A DNA stretch of 19,076 nt from an uncultured Collinsella sp. (GTDB taxonomy: Bacteria > Actinomycetota > Coriobacteriia > Coriobacteriales > Coriobacteriaceae), in contig CABUMZ010000026.1 of the NCBI GenBank assembly GCA_902492825.1, forward strand, positions 1 to 19,076. Direction: 5' to 3'. The notes beneath the pieces are model-generated. The model saw only the letters and a list, made by a program, of their open reading frames with translations. It ran no database searches and was not told where the DNA came from. Shown one piece after another: positions 1 to 8,895 of this stretch; positions within the stretch are counted from its first letter, which is position 1; each line of letters starts with the position of its first letter. The translations under genes were made by a program, and so were the position numbers.

Positions 1-169
1 GGCCGAGTCCGCTCGCATGATGGGTATGGACGAGGACCGTATCCAGGTATTCGCCGATTATCAGCAGGTGCTCGACCGTATGGGCGCCGCGCTCGAAAAG
101 GACGACGTCGTACTGGTTAAGGGTTCCCGTTTTGTTGAGCTCGACCGCTTTGTGGAAGGTGTGTGCTAG
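1..169 (+). CDS. murF: UDP-N-acetylmuramoyl-tripeptide--D-alanyl-D-alanine ligase, C-terminal end (partial)
   Basis: An open frame enters from the left edge (codons from position 2) and ends at TAG 167-169, giving about 55 residues. It ends in a segment reading VLVKGSRFVELDRFVEG, which resembles the C-terminal end of MurF ligases, where a VLVKGSR-like strand precedes the final helix. MurF is the cytoplasmic enzyme that adds D-Ala-D-Ala to UDP-MurNAc-tripeptide using ATP. The placement three bases before mraY is the usual dcw order and supports the call. Nothing can be said about its start, promoter or catalytic residues because they lie outside the window. Identity is inferred from the C-terminal motif plus context. 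Confidence 0.85.
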   Translation, partial: AESARMMGMDEDRIQVFADYQQVLDRMGAALEKDDVVLVKGSRFVELDRFVEGVC

Positions 170-172
170 CCC

Positions 173-1192
173 ATGTTCGGCAATCCTTCGTATCCTACGT
201 ATCAGGCCTTTTTGGGTCTCGGCATCGCCGCTGCCATCGCGATGCTTCTTATGCCGTGGTGGATCAAGCTGCTCAAAGTCGAAGGTATCGGGCAGCAAGT
301 CCGTGCCGACGGCCCCAAGCGCCACCTGATTAAGCAGGGCACGCCCACCATGGGCGGCGTCATCATCCTGGTCGCCGTTTCGCTGACGTGCCTTTTGATG
401 GGCAAACTCACCACCGAGCTCGTGCTTGTGCTGCTCGCCACGCTGGCAACCGGCGTTCTTGGTCTCATCGATGACCTGACCTCCGTTACGCACGGCCGCT
501 CGCTCGGCCTGACGCCTCACGCCAAGATGATCGGCCTAACTATCATCTGCGTTACCTTTACCGTGCTTGCCGTTAACTGGTGCGGCGTTGCCCCCGAGAT
601 TCGTTTCCCTGGCGGCCTGGCTATTGACCTGGGTGTGCTTTCAACCACCATCTGTGGCTTCTCGTTCCCGTGGCTCTACATTGTATTTTGCTGGCTGATG
701 ATCGCCGGTCTTTCTAACGCCGTGAACCTGACCGATGGCCTGGACGGCCTTGCTGGTGGTGCCTCCATGATCGCCATGCTCGCGATGGCCGCAATGGCGT
801 TTTTGCATGGCGACGTGAACCTGTCCATCTTCTGCACCGCATGCGCTGGCGCTTGCCTGGGCTTTTTGTGGTTCAACTGCTATCCCGCAAGCATCTTTAT
901 GGGTGATACCGGCTCTCTCGCCTTGGGTGCAGCCTTTGCCTGCACGTCCATCATGACCAACACGGAGGTCGTTTCACTTATCATCGGTGGCCTGTTTATC
1001 GTCGAGACCCTGTCGGTCATGATTCAGGTCGTTTACTTCCACTTTACACATAAGCGCGTCTTCCTTATGGCGCCCATTCATCATCATTTCGAAAAGAAGG
1101 GCTGGGCCGAGACCAAGGTTGTCATTCGCTTTTGGATTGTCGCCGCGGCATTTGGTGCCCTGGGCCTCGCTTTGTTCTTCCAGTTGGGATAG
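173..1192 (+). CDS. mraY: Phospho-N-acetylmuramoyl-pentapeptide transferase (lipid I synthase)
   Basis: MraY transfers phospho-MurNAc-pentapeptide from UDP to undecaprenyl phosphate at the inner face of the membrane, making lipid I. The 339-residue product is close to the family length (about 320-360) and is a polytopic membrane protein with roughly ten hydrophobic segments. Family motifs are visible in order: GTPTMGG around residues 56-62, the Asp pair in GLIDDL (D100, D101), NLTDGLDGLAGG (185-196), FMGDTGSLALG (242-252) and PIHHHFEKKGW (301-311). The conserved Asp and His residues needed for Mg2+ and catalysis are all present. The ATG is three bases after the murF stop; a purine-rich GGAAGG at 154-159 inside murF is a plausible ribosome binding site. 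It is probably co-transcribed with murF and murD. Confidence 0.98.
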   Translation: MFGNPSYPTYQAFLGLGIAAAIAMLLMPWWIKLLKVEGIGQQVRADGPKRHLIKQGTPTMGGVIILVAVSLTCLLMGKLTTELVLVLLATLATGVLGLIDDLTSVTHGRSLGLTPHAKMIGLTIICVTFTVLAVNWCGVAPEIRFPGGLAIDLGVLSTTICGFSFPWLYIVFCWLMIAGLSNAVNLTDGLDGLAGGASMIAMLAMAAMAFLHGDVNLSIFCTACAGACLGFLWFNCYPASIFMGDTGSLALGAAFACTSIMTNTEVVSLIIGGLFIVETLSVMIQVVYFHFTHKRVFLMAPIHHHFEKKGWAETKVVIRFWIVAAAFGALGLALFFQLG

Positions 1193-1201
1193 TGGTTTTT
1201 C

Positions 1202-2608
1202 ATGCCTCTTGCAGATTCCTTTAGCCTGCTCGTTTTGGGCCAGGGTAAGTCCGGTCTTGATGTTGCTCGCTGGGCGCTTGCACGCCCCGAGCGCGTGAGT
1301 GCCGTTACCGTCTATGGCGGCGGTACCTCCGAGCCCAATGACGCCACGCGTGCGCTCGAGGCTATGGGCGCGTCGTTTGTCTATGGCACCGAGCAGGTAG
1401 AGGGAGCCTACGACGTATGCGTGACATGTCCGGGCATCTCGGAGTTCTCGGCATTCTTTAAGGCTGGCCGCGATCACGCTGCCCAGATCATGGGTGAGCC
1501 CGAGTTTGCCTACCGCCTGTCTCCCCAAAACTGGATTGCCATCACGGGCACCAACGGCAAGACGACCACCACGTCGCTGACCGACTACCTGCTTAAGGCG
1601 GCCGGCGAGGCGAGCGTCGCTGTTGGCAACATCGGTGAGCCTCCGGTGAACGAGATCGATGGCCGCGCGCATAACGAGTGGTTCGTAGCGGAGCTTTCGA
1701 GCTATCAGATTGCAACGACGGCCGAGCTCCACCCCCGCGTGGCAGTGCTGCTCAACATTACCCCCGACCATCTGGGCTGGCACAAGAGCCATAAGAACTA
1801 TGCGCTCGCCAAGATTAAGCTCTTCGAGAATATGGTCGACGATGACCTGGTGATTGTTGACGTCGAGGATGCCGGCATTCATGAGTTCGATGAGTACATC
1901 TATGTTCCGGGCCGCCGTATCTGCAAGGTTGCTTTTGACGAGCCTGCGGGCGAGGACGCCGCATTTGTGCGCGATGGCAAGATGGTCGTTCGCCTGAAGG
2001 GCGTCGAGACCCCGCTCATCGCCACGTCCGAGCTCAAAATCTCCGGACATCACAATGTAATCAATGCCCTGTGCGCTGCCACGGCTGCCCTGGCCGTAGG
2101 TGCCGATGTCGACGGCGTGTGTCGCGGCCTGGCCTCGTTCCAGCCGCTGGAGCACCGCGTTGAGCCCTGCGGCGAGATCGATGGCGTGCGCTACGTCAAC
2201 GATTCCAAGGCAACGAACACCGATGCGGTCGAAAAGGCCCTGACGGCGTTTCCCGATGACAATGTGATCTTGCTGCTCGGTGGTCACGACAAGGGCACAC
2301 CGCTCGAGTCCTTTGCCCGCGTTGTGATGGATAACGTGCGATCGGTCGTCTGCTTTGGCGATGCGCGCGAGCGCTTTACCGCCGCTATGGACGAGGCCGA
2401 TGTCGATGGTGACGTTGATATCGCTCAGGCTGACGACCTGCGCGACGCCGTCGACGTTGCCCGTTCGCTGTCGAGCCGTGGCGACGTGATCCTGCTTTCT
2501 CCCGCCTGTTCTTCGTTCGATGAGTTCTCGGGCTACGAGGAGCGCGGCCGCGTGTTTAAGGACTACGTGGCCCAGCTTGCCGCCGCAGCGAAATCGCAAA
2601 TGGAATAG
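1202..2608 (+). CDS. murD: UDP-N-acetylmuramoyl-L-alanine--D-glutamate ligase
   Basis: MurD adds D-glutamate to UDP-MurNAc-L-Ala in the cytoplasm with ATP hydrolysis. The 468 residues match the family (about 440-480). Visible features are an N-terminal nucleotide-sugar binding motif VLGQGKSG (11-18), the ATP P-loop GTNGKTTTT (116-124), AELSSYQ (163-169), NITPDHLG (185-192), the candidate carbamylated lysine K204 in ALAKIKLFEN, SGHHNVINA (281-289), NDSKATN (333-339) and the C-terminal SPACSSFDEF (433-442), which is a MurD hallmark. The gene starts nine bases after mraY; only a weak GGGATAG lies upstream, so translational coupling to mraY is likely. MurC, MurE and MurF share the P-loop fold, but the NDSKATN and SPACSSFDEF motifs favour MurD. 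Confidence 0.98.
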   Translation: MPLADSFSLLVLGQGKSGLDVARWALARPERVSAVTVYGGGTSEPNDATRALEAMGASFVYGTEQVEGAYDVCVTCPGISEFSAFFKAGRDHAAQIMGEPEFAYRLSPQNWIAITGTNGKTTTTSLTDYLLKAAGEASVAVGNIGEPPVNEIDGRAHNEWFVAELSSYQIATTAELHPRVAVLLNITPDHLGWHKSHKNYALAKIKLFENMVDDDLVIVDVEDAGIHEFDEYIYVPGRRICKVAFDEPAGEDAAFVRDGKMVVRLKGVETPLIATSELKISGHHNVINALCAATAALAVGADVDGVCRGLASFQPLEHRVEPCGEIDGVRYVNDSKATNTDAVEKALTAFPDDNVILLLGGHDKGTPLESFARVVMDNVRSVVCFGDARERFTAAMDEADVDGDVDIAQADDLRDAVDVARSLSSRGDVILLSPACSSFDEFSGYEERGRVFKDYVAQLAAAAKSQME

Positions 2609-2617
2609 GGGCTGCCG

Positions 2618-4138
2618 GTGAGAGAGGAGAGCCCCCGACAAGGTATGAGGAGGCCCGACTCGGACCGTGCTTCCTCGCAGCGCAGCACGCCGCGTTCCAG
2701 TCGCGGCGGGCAGACGCTCAGCGAACGCTATATCGCCGGCGTTCCCGCCCGCATCATGCGCCCTCGTTTGATATTCATGGCGTGCCTGTTTGCCTTGGTG
2801 TGCTTTGGTCTGCTGATGGTGTACTCGGCGTCATCGGTTGAGGCATTGCACGAGAACGGGTCGGCGACCTATTTTCTGTTTCGACAGCTTGGCTTTACGA
2901 TCGTGGGTATGGCTGCTCTAGTGTTTATTGCGCGCCTAGCGCCCGATAGCTGCTTTAAGGAGGGTGCACTCAAAGTTGTCCTCTTCGTTATGATCGGTCT
3001 GTTGCTGCTCGTGTTCTTTGTCGGCAGCGGTAGCCGTGGCGCGACGCGTTGGTTGAATATTGCCGGTGTTCAATTTCAGCCGTCGGAATTCTTAAAGCCG
3101 TTTGCCATTGCGTATTCCGCCATTATGCTCGATCGTTTTTATTCGCCCGGGGGCAATATCAACGAGTTTGCCGTCAAGATGCTGGGGTGTTTGGGTCCTT
3201 CGCTTCTCTTGATTTTTATCCAGCCCGACCTTGGCACTGTCTTGATTATCTTGCTGACCATTGTCTGTATGGCATTATTTGCCGGCATGGATGCCCGATT
3301 AATAATCGTGCCCGTCGTTGTCGTCGCCCTCGTCTTGGTTATCGCCCTTATTGTGGAGCCGTACCGCAGGGTGCGCTTCGAGGTCGCTTGGAACCCTTGG
3401 GCCGACGAGTATGGCGATGGCTATCAGGCCACGCTTGCCATCATGGCGTTTGCCTCGGGCGGCCTGTTCGGTCGCGGTATCGGCAACTCCACCATGAAGT
3501 ACTCGTATTTGCCCGAGGCGCATAACGACTACATCTTGGCTATTATCGGCGAGGAAGTTGGCTTTATCGGAACCGTACTGTTCTTCTTGGTGTTTGCGAT
3601 GCTGATCTACTCGGCGTTTCGCATTGCCGAGCAGGCGACCGACCGTCGCGGAGCACTTATGGCATCGGGTTCCGCGGTCATCCTTGCGGTGCAGTTTTTG
3701 ATCAACGCGCTGGGTATTCTCAATGTGTTTCCCATGACGGGCAAGCCGCTGCCGTTTATTAGCTACGGCGGCTCGTCGATTATTGTGTCGCTTATGCTCG
3801 CCGGTCTGATCCTGCGCGTTTCGTATGAGAGCGCCCGTCGCGATGAGTACGACCGTCGCCGCGAGAGCTTTGCCGTTATGGACGAGAGTACCGCCGGCGT
3901 GCCCCATGTGCGCGGCGATCGCCCTTCGCGCAACGGTTTTACCGTCTTGGATGGCTCTGCGACCGAGCCGGCGGCCCGTCCGCGTCAGCGAACGGCGCCG
4001 CAGGGGCGTCCCCAACGCCCGAACCCCCGAAGCTCGGGTGGCGGATATAATCGAATCAATTTGAATTCGGACCCGTCGGCGCGTCTGCGCACCGACGATC
4101 AGGGACCGCGTGTACGAAGGGATTACCATGACCGATAA
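2618..4138 (+). CDS. ftsW: Septal peptidoglycan glycosyltransferase FtsW (SEDS family)
   Basis: FtsW polymerises lipid II into glycan strands at the division septum, normally with a class B penicillin-binding protein. The 506-residue protein has a basic N-terminal tail, about ten membrane segments from residue 50 to 402, and a proline- and arginine-rich cytoplasmic C-terminal tail of about 100 residues. SEDS motifs seen: MVYSASS (67-73), GATRWLNI (141-148), FQPSEFLK (153-160), QPDLGT (202-207), LPEAHNDYI (298-306) with candidate catalytic Asp304, GEEVG (311-315) and GKPLPFISYGG (375-385). RodA is the main alternative, but the position between murD and murG indicates FtsW. The GTG at 2618 is chosen because AGGGG (2607-2611) lies six bases upstream. 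An ATG at 2645, with GAGAGGAG 15-20 bases upstream, would shorten the tail by nine residues and cannot be excluded. Confidence 0.95.
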   Translation: MREESPRQGMRRPDSDRASSQRSTPRSSRGGQTLSERYIAGVPARIMRPRLIFMACLFALVCFGLLMVYSASSVEALHENGSATYFLFRQLGFTIVGMAALVFIARLAPDSCFKEGALKVVLFVMIGLLLLVFFVGSGSRGATRWLNIAGVQFQPSEFLKPFAIAYSAIMLDRFYSPGGNINEFAVKMLGCLGPSLLLIFIQPDLGTVLIILLTIVCMALFAGMDARLIIVPVVVVALVLVIALIVEPYRRVRFEVAWNPWADEYGDGYQATLAIMAFASGGLFGRGIGNSTMKYSYLPEAHNDYILAIIGEEVGFIGTVLFFLVFAMLIYSAFRIAEQATDRRGALMASGSAVILAVQFLINALGILNVFPMTGKPLPFISYGGSSIIVSLMLAGLILRVSYESARRDEYDRRRESFAVMDESTAGVPHVRGDRPSRNGFTVLDGSATEPAARPRQRTAPQGRPQRPNPRSSGGGYNRINLNSDPSARLRTDDQGPRVRRDYHDR

Positions 4139-5243
4139 GATGACCGTTGCTATCGCAGCCGGCGGCACGGCGGGACATATCAACCCTGCGCTCGCCTTGG
4201 CTGAGGAGTTGCGCGACCGCGGACATCATGTTGTGTTCGTGGGCCAGTCGCACAAGCTCGAGGGTCGTTTGGTTCCCGAGGCCGGGTTCGATTTTGTACC
4301 TATCACGGTCACGGGCTTCGACCGCTCCCGTCCTTGGACCGCGCTGACTTCGCTGTGGCGCGTCAATAAGGCCAAGCGCTCGCTTGCCAGTCACTTCTCG
4401 AAGGTCGGTAAGCCCGATGCCGCTATTGGCTTTGGTGCTTACGTTGAGGTCCCTCTGCTGGGCTGGTGCAAGGATGCGGGCGTTCCGTATCTGCTGCACG
4501 AGCAGAACTCTGTTCCGGGTCTGGCCAACAAGATGATGAACTCACATGCCGCCCGCGTGTGCATTTCGGTACCTGCGGCCCGCGCTGTCTTTGAGCGCGA
4601 GGGCGACCCCGACCATGTGCTCATGACGGGCAATCCTGTGCGTCGTTCGGTGATCGAGGGCGATCGCGCTCGCGGTCGCAAGACGCTCGGTGTGCCCGAG
4701 GACGCGACGCTTCTGCTCGTCTTTGGTGGTTCGCTCGGTGCCCAGCATCTCAACGAGCGCGTTGCCTCGCTCAAGAGTGAGCTGCTGACCCGCGAGAATC
4801 TCTACATTTTGCATTCGACGGGTGCCGACGGCTTTGAGGAGACCGAGCGCGCTTTGGCACTGACGCCCGAGGAGGCGAAGCGCTATCGTGTCCAGCCCTA
4901 CATCGACAACATGGGCGATATGCTGGCCGCGGCCGATTTGGTGCTCTCGCGTTCCGGTGCCTCGAGCGTGGCCGAGATCGCCGCGCTTGCCGTGCCCTCG
5001 GTGCTCGTGCCGTATCCGCACGCCACGGCCGATCACCAGACCACGAATGCGCGTTACCTGGTCGATGCCGGTGCCGGCGTGCTATGCGCCGATGCCGATA
5101 TCGATGCCCCTGCCTTTGCCGACGAGCTGCTGCACCTGATCGATGACGCTGTGGCGCGTGATGCCATGCGTCAGGCGGCGCGTGGCTTGGCCCAGGACCG
5201 TGCCGCCGCACTTTTGGCCGACGCGGTAGAGGGATTGCGTTAG
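4128..5243 (+). CDS. murG: UDP-GlcNAc--MurNAc-(pentapeptide) pyrophosphoryl-undecaprenol GlcNAc transferase (lipid II synthase)
   Basis: MurG is a peripheral membrane GT-B glycosyltransferase that adds GlcNAc to lipid I to make lipid II. The 371-residue product has the N-terminal G loop AAGGTAGH (10-17), a second glycine-rich segment IGFGAY (100-105), HEQNSVPG (124-131), TGNPVR (167-172), FGGSLGA (199-205), the donor site SRSGASSVAE (274-283) and HATADHQTTNA (298-308). The ATG at 4128 is preferred over an upstream in-frame GTG at 4110 because AAGGGA (4117-4122) sits five bases before the ATG and the product then begins just before the first strand. The start overlaps the end of ftsW by 11 bases, which suggests translational coupling. 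Confidence 0.97.
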   Translation: MTDKMTVAIAAGGTAGHINPALALAEELRDRGHHVVFVGQSHKLEGRLVPEAGFDFVPITVTGFDRSRPWTALTSLWRVNKAKRSLASHFSKVGKPDAAIGFGAYVEVPLLGWCKDAGVPYLLHEQNSVPGLANKMMNSHAARVCISVPAARAVFEREGDPDHVLMTGNPVRRSVIEGDRARGRKTLGVPEDATLLLVFGGSLGAQHLNERVASLKSELLTRENLYILHSTGADGFEETERALALTPEEAKRYRVQPYIDNMGDMLAAADLVLSRSGASSVAEIAALAVPSVLVPYPHATADHQTTNARYLVDAGAGVLCADADIDAPAFADELLHLIDDAVARDAMRQAARGLAQDRAAALLADAVEGLR

Positions 5244-5340
5244 TTAGACGGGATATCGCCGGTCGCCCTCGCGCGGATGCGGTAGGTGCGGTACAGTTAA
5301 CGGGTTACAGGCAGTGTTTACGCAAGGAGTACACGAGCAC
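5244..5340 (+). other. murG-murC intergenic region, no clear signal
   Basis: This 97-base gap carries the murC ribosome binding site AAGGAG (5324-5329). I found no convincing promoter pair, terminator or long dyad in it. An in-frame GTG at 5314 precedes the ribosome binding site and is not used. Confidence 0.6.
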
Positions 5341-6759
5341 ATGGCTGATTCCCAGACTGCAACCTCCGCGCCCGAGTTCAAGAGCGCCCACTTTATCGGT
5401 ATCGGTGGCGCCGGCATGAGCGGCATCGCCCTCGTCCTGCACGAGCGCGGTTATACCGTTACCGGCTCCGACCTTAAGACGTCGCGCTATATTCGCCAGC
5501 TTACCCGCGCTGGCGTGAAGGTCCACGTGGGCCACGAGGCTGCGACGATCGACGAGGTCAAGCCCGACGTGGTCGTGGTCTCCACCGCTATTCCCGAGTC
5601 CAACCCCGAGCTCGTGCGTGCCCGCGAGCTGGGTATTCCCGTGTGGCCCCGCGCCAAGATGCTCTCGGCTCTGGGCCATGGCTACACCACCGTCGCCGTT
5701 GCCGGCACGCACGGCAAGACCACGACCTCTTCGATGTGTGCCACCATGCTCGACCGCATGGGTCTGGACCCCAGCTTCCTGATCGGCGGCATTGTCGAGG
5801 GCTACGACACCAACGGCAAGAACGGCTCGGGTGACTACTTTGTCGCCGAGGCCGACGAGTCGGACAGCTCGTTCCTGTTCCTGAACCCCAACGTGGTCAT
5901 CGTGACCAACGTCGAGGCAGACCATCTCGATCACTACTCGGGTATCGAGGAGATCGAGGCTACCTTTGCCAAGTTTATGGGGCTGGTGGGCGAGGACGGC
6001 ACCGTCATCGTTTGCGGCGAGGATCCGCATCTGGTCGAGCTCGCCAAGTCGACGGGCCGTCATGTGCTTTCCTATGGCTTTGCCGAGAACAACGACATCG
6101 TCTGCGTACATCCGGATGTCAAGGGCATCCAGAGCGACTTTATCGTTCGCTTTGAGGACGGCACCGAGCACGCTGTCGAGATTAAGAGCAACCCCGGTCG
6201 TCACAACATGCTCAACGCCACGGCCGTCCTGACCGTCGCCCATGTCCTAGGCCTCGATATCGACGCCGCCGCTAAGGCACTTTCGAGTTTTGAGGGCGTC
6301 CGCCGTCGCTTTACCCACGTGGGCGATATCGACGGCATCACGGTGGTTGACGATTACGGCCATCATCCCACCGAGATCAAGGCGACGCTCGCTGCTGCCT
6401 CTTCGCTGGGCTACAAACATGTCGATGTCGTGTTTCAGCCGCACCGCTATTCGCGCCTGCAGGCTTTGTGCGATGACTTTGCCGATGCCTTTGCCAACGC
6501 CGATAAGCTGCTGCTGATCGATGTGTTCTCCGCTGGCGAGATGCCGATTCCGGGTGTTACCTCCAAGATGCTCGCAGATACCGTTCGCGCCAAGCACCCC
6601 GGCAAGGAGGTCGTGTACTGCTCCAGCCGTCTTGAGCTCAACCAGGAGCTTGAGAAGCTCGTGGGCGAGGGCGACCTGCTGCTCACCATGGGCGCCGGCG
6701 ACGTTACGACCGTCGGTCCCGAGTTCATCGAGTATCTGACTGCCAAGAAAGACGCTTAA
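5341..6759 (+). CDS. murC: UDP-N-acetylmuramate--L-alanine ligase
   Basis: MurC adds L-alanine to UDP-MurNAc, the first peptide step of precursor synthesis. From ATG 5341 the product is 472 residues, typical of the family. Motifs: IGIGGAGMSGIA (19-30), the ATP P-loop GTHGKTTT (122-129), EADESDSSF (170-178), TNVEADHLDHY (189-199), GRHNMLNA (286-293), DDYGHHPTEI (337-346) and FQPHRYSR (365-372). The HGKTTT form of the P-loop and DDYGHHPTE are typical of MurC and Mpl; dcw context selects MurC. AAGGAG at 5324-5329 supports the ATG; an upstream in-frame GTG at 5314 lies before this ribosome binding site and is rejected. The 97-base gap after murG is the longest in this part of the cluster, but I could not identify a clear promoter there. 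Confidence 0.98.
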   Translation: MADSQTATSAPEFKSAHFIGIGGAGMSGIALVLHERGYTVTGSDLKTSRYIRQLTRAGVKVHVGHEAATIDEVKPDVVVVSTAIPESNPELVRARELGIPVWPRAKMLSALGHGYTTVAVAGTHGKTTTSSMCATMLDRMGLDPSFLIGGIVEGYDTNGKNGSGDYFVAEADESDSSFLFLNPNVVIVTNVEADHLDHYSGIEEIEATFAKFMGLVGEDGTVIVCGEDPHLVELAKSTGRHVLSYGFAENNDIVCVHPDVKGIQSDFIVRFEDGTEHAVEIKSNPGRHNMLNATAVLTVAHVLGLDIDAAAKALSSFEGVRRRFTHVGDIDGITVVDDYGHHPTEIKATLAAASSLGYKHVDVVFQPHRYSRLQALCDDFADAFANADKLLLIDVFSAGEMPIPGVTSKMLADTVRAKHPGKEVVYCSSRLELNQELEKLVGEGDLLLTMGAGDVTTVGPEFIEYLTAKKDA

Positions 6760-6764
6760 CCTCT

Positions 6765-7676
6765 ATGGGTCTGTTTAACGCCGTCATGGCGCTTTCGGGC
6801 ATGATCGACACGGACGTGGTCGAGGACGAACGTCTTGCACGCCATACAAGCTATCGTATCGGCGGCAAGGCCGACCTCTTTGTGACGTGCCATAGCTACC
6901 ATGCCCTGCGTCGCGCCGTGGCGGTGCTCGACCGCGAGCATGTACCGTGGGTCATTATCGGCAAGGGATCTAATCTGCTTGTTGCCGATGCGGGCTATCG
7001 CGGCGCCGTCATTTCGCTGGGGCGCGAGTTTCAGCGTACGGTTGTCGCCGATGACGGCTGTACGCTGACGGTCGGTGCAGGCGTGATGTTCGCACGCCTG
7101 GTCAACGATGCGCTGTCGCGCAGTCTTTCGGGCCTAGAGTTTGCGGTTGGCATCCCCGGCTCGGTCGGCGGCGCCGTATCCATGAACGCCGGTACGCGGA
7201 CCGAGTGGATAGGTTCGCTTGTCGAGGATGTGGTCACGTTTGACCCGGCATCCGGCATAAAGCATTATGCGGGGTCCGAGATTGCTTGGGGCTACCGTGA
7301 GTGCAGTCTGCCGCGCAACGAGATTATTCTCGAGTGCGTGCTCAAGCTCAAACCCGCGTCCAAGGCCGATATCCGTGAGCGTATGGAGCGGTACCTGACG
7401 AGGCGCAAACGCACGCAGCCCATGGGTCGCGCTTCTTGCGGGTCGGTCTTTCGCAATCCGCCCGACGCGAGCGTTGGCAAGCTGATTGAGGATTGTGGAT
7501 TAAAGGGTTTTTCGGTTGGCGGTGCGGAAGTTTCGCCCGTACACGCTAATTTTATCGTTAATAACGGTACCGCCTCGGCCGATGACGTGGCCGCGGTTAT
7601 CAGGCATGTGCACGGAAAGGTGAGGGAGGCGTATGGCATCGAGCTCAGACCGGAAGTTAAATTCCTCGGCTTCTAG
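6765..7676 (+). CDS. murB: UDP-N-acetylenolpyruvoylglucosamine reductase
   Basis: MurB is a cytoplasmic FAD enzyme that reduces UDP-GlcNAc-enolpyruvate to UDP-MurNAc with NADPH. The 303-residue length fits type II MurB. Seen in order: HTSYRIGGKADLF (27-39), the FAD-binding stretch GKGSNLLVAD (66-75), GIPGSVGGAVSMNAG (129-143), KRTQPMGRASCGSVFRNP (215-232) with candidate proton-donor Ser227, VSPVHANFIVN (256-266) and a C-terminal ELRPEVKFLG carrying the conserved Glu. The gene begins five bases after murC. No strong ribosome binding site is visible before ATG 6765, and in-frame ATGs at 6786 and 6801 are alternatives that would lose 7 or 12 residues. The last 44 bases overlap ftsQ. Confidence 0.96.
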   Translation: MGLFNAVMALSGMIDTDVVEDERLARHTSYRIGGKADLFVTCHSYHALRRAVAVLDREHVPWVIIGKGSNLLVADAGYRGAVISLGREFQRTVVADDGCTLTVGAGVMFARLVNDALSRSLSGLEFAVGIPGSVGGAVSMNAGTRTEWIGSLVEDVVTFDPASGIKHYAGSEIAWGYRECSLPRNEIILECVLKLKPASKADIRERMERYLTRRKRTQPMGRASCGSVFRNPPDASVGKLIEDCGLKGFSVGGAEVSPVHANFIVNNGTASADDVAAVIRHVHGKVREAYGIELRPEVKFLGF

Positions 7677-8895
7677 AGCATCGAAACCTACCTTCCGCCG
7701 CGCCGGAGGGCGTTCCGGCGCACCCGTCCAACCTCAACGCAAGCCCTCTGTGTCTTCCAAGCCTGCTGGATCCGTACGGTCCGCCAAGCGTCCGGTCGTC
7801 TCGCAACTTGGTGGACGCCCTGTCGCAAAAAAGACGGTTCACCCGGCTCCGCGCCCCTCAGTGACATCCAAGTCGGCGATGGGTGCCAAGCCCTCTCGCC
7901 CCATAGCGACGCCCAAGCCCTCGCTGGGAGCTAAGGTGACGCCTCTCGGCCGTACGTTGGGCGCTGCCAAGCCGCGCTCGTTGACATCGGTGCCCGCCGC
8001 TAAGGCACCTGCGACCAAAAAGGGTATCAATCCGCTGTCGTCGCTTGGCGCCATGGCCAGCAAGACGTCCGATGCCGCCTCTGCCGTTAAAGGCAAGGGC
8101 AAAATCGTGGGCGGCGTTCTGGCCGCCTTGGCCGTGCTCGTCGTCGTTGCCATCGTGGTGATCAACTCTGGATTGTTTACCGCCACTGATATTCAGATTC
8201 AAGGCAGCGAGCATGTGACGAAGCACGATGCTATCCAGCTGATCGATTTGCCCGAGGGAACGTCGCTTTTTAACGTCGATCCCGACCAGATTACCGAGGA
8301 CCTCAAGCAGAATCCGTGGGTCTCGGGCGTGGATGTCCAGCGTCAGTTCCCGCATACGCTCATCATTACGCCGATGGAGCGCAAGGTCATCGCAATTGCC
8401 TATATCAGTTCCGATGACCTTGCCTGGGCCATCGGGGATGATGACACCTGGATCGCCCCGCTGTCGACGTCGGTCGAAGTGGACGACCAGGGCAACGTCA
8501 TCACGACAGGGCAGGGCTCAAATACCTTGACCGGAATCGATGCCGCGCTGGCGCTCGCTAAGCACTATGGCGCGGTGTTGTTGACTGATGTCTCGGCAGA
8601 TGTCGCTCCGGTTTCCGGCCAGGCAGTGAGCTCCAAGGCCGTTAAGGCTGGCTTGGATTATGTGCGTGGTTTTTCGAGCGAGTTCTTGGGACAAGTCAAG
8701 GATATTTCCACGCCTTCGGTCGAAGCCATCTCGGCAAACCTCAATAACGGCATTGAGGTGTCGCTGGGCGATTCGAACGATATCGTCAAGAAGGAGCGCG
8801 TAGTCACCAAGCTGCTTTCGCAGGTAGAGGGCGTAACGTATATCAATGTGCGCTCTCCGGGTAACTATACATTTAGGAACGCTCCGACCTCGTAG
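7633..8895 (+). CDS. ftsQ: Cell division protein FtsQ/DivIB
   Basis: FtsQ is a bitopic membrane protein that links early and late divisome proteins. The 420-residue product has an unusually long cytoplasmic N-terminal region (about residues 1-157) rich in Ser, Ala, Pro, Lys and Arg, then one transmembrane helix (about 158-178), a POTRA-like domain starting TATDIQIQGSEHVT (183-196) with the features SLFNVD and NPWVSGVDV, and an FtsQ-type extracellular beta domain to the end. The N-terminus has no cleavable signal. ATG 7633 lies inside murB and is preceded by the purine-rich AGGTGAGGGAGG, so its translation is probably coupled to murB. The next gene is ftsZ with no ftsA between, as is common in Actinobacteria. 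The family call rests on topology and position as well as the POTRA motif. Confidence 0.9.
   Translation: MASSSDRKLNSSASRASKPTFRRAGGRSGAPVQPQRKPSVSSKPAGSVRSAKRPVVSQLGGRPVAKKTVHPAPRPSVTSKSAMGAKPSRPIATPKPSLGAKVTPLGRTLGAAKPRSLTSVPAAKAPATKKGINPLSSLGAMASKTSDAASAVKGKGKIVGGVLAALAVLVVVAIVVINSGLFTATDIQIQGSEHVTKHDAIQLIDLPEGTSLFNVDPDQITEDLKQNPWVSGVDVQRQFPHTLIITPMERKVIAIAYISSDDLAWAIGDDDTWIAPLSTSVEVDDQGNVITTGQGSNTLTGIDAALALAKHYGAVLLTDVSADVAPVSGQAVSSKAVKAGLDYVRGFSSEFLGQVKDISTPSVEAISANLNNGIEVSLGDSNDIVKKERVVTKLLSQVEGVTYINVRSPGNYTFRNAPTS

Noticed and set aside
974..2641. 555-residue open frame on the - strand opposite murD
   Set aside because: It lies wholly over mraY and murD, which carry clear family motifs. 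Long antisense frames are common in GC-rich coding DNA, and this one shows no recognisable domain.
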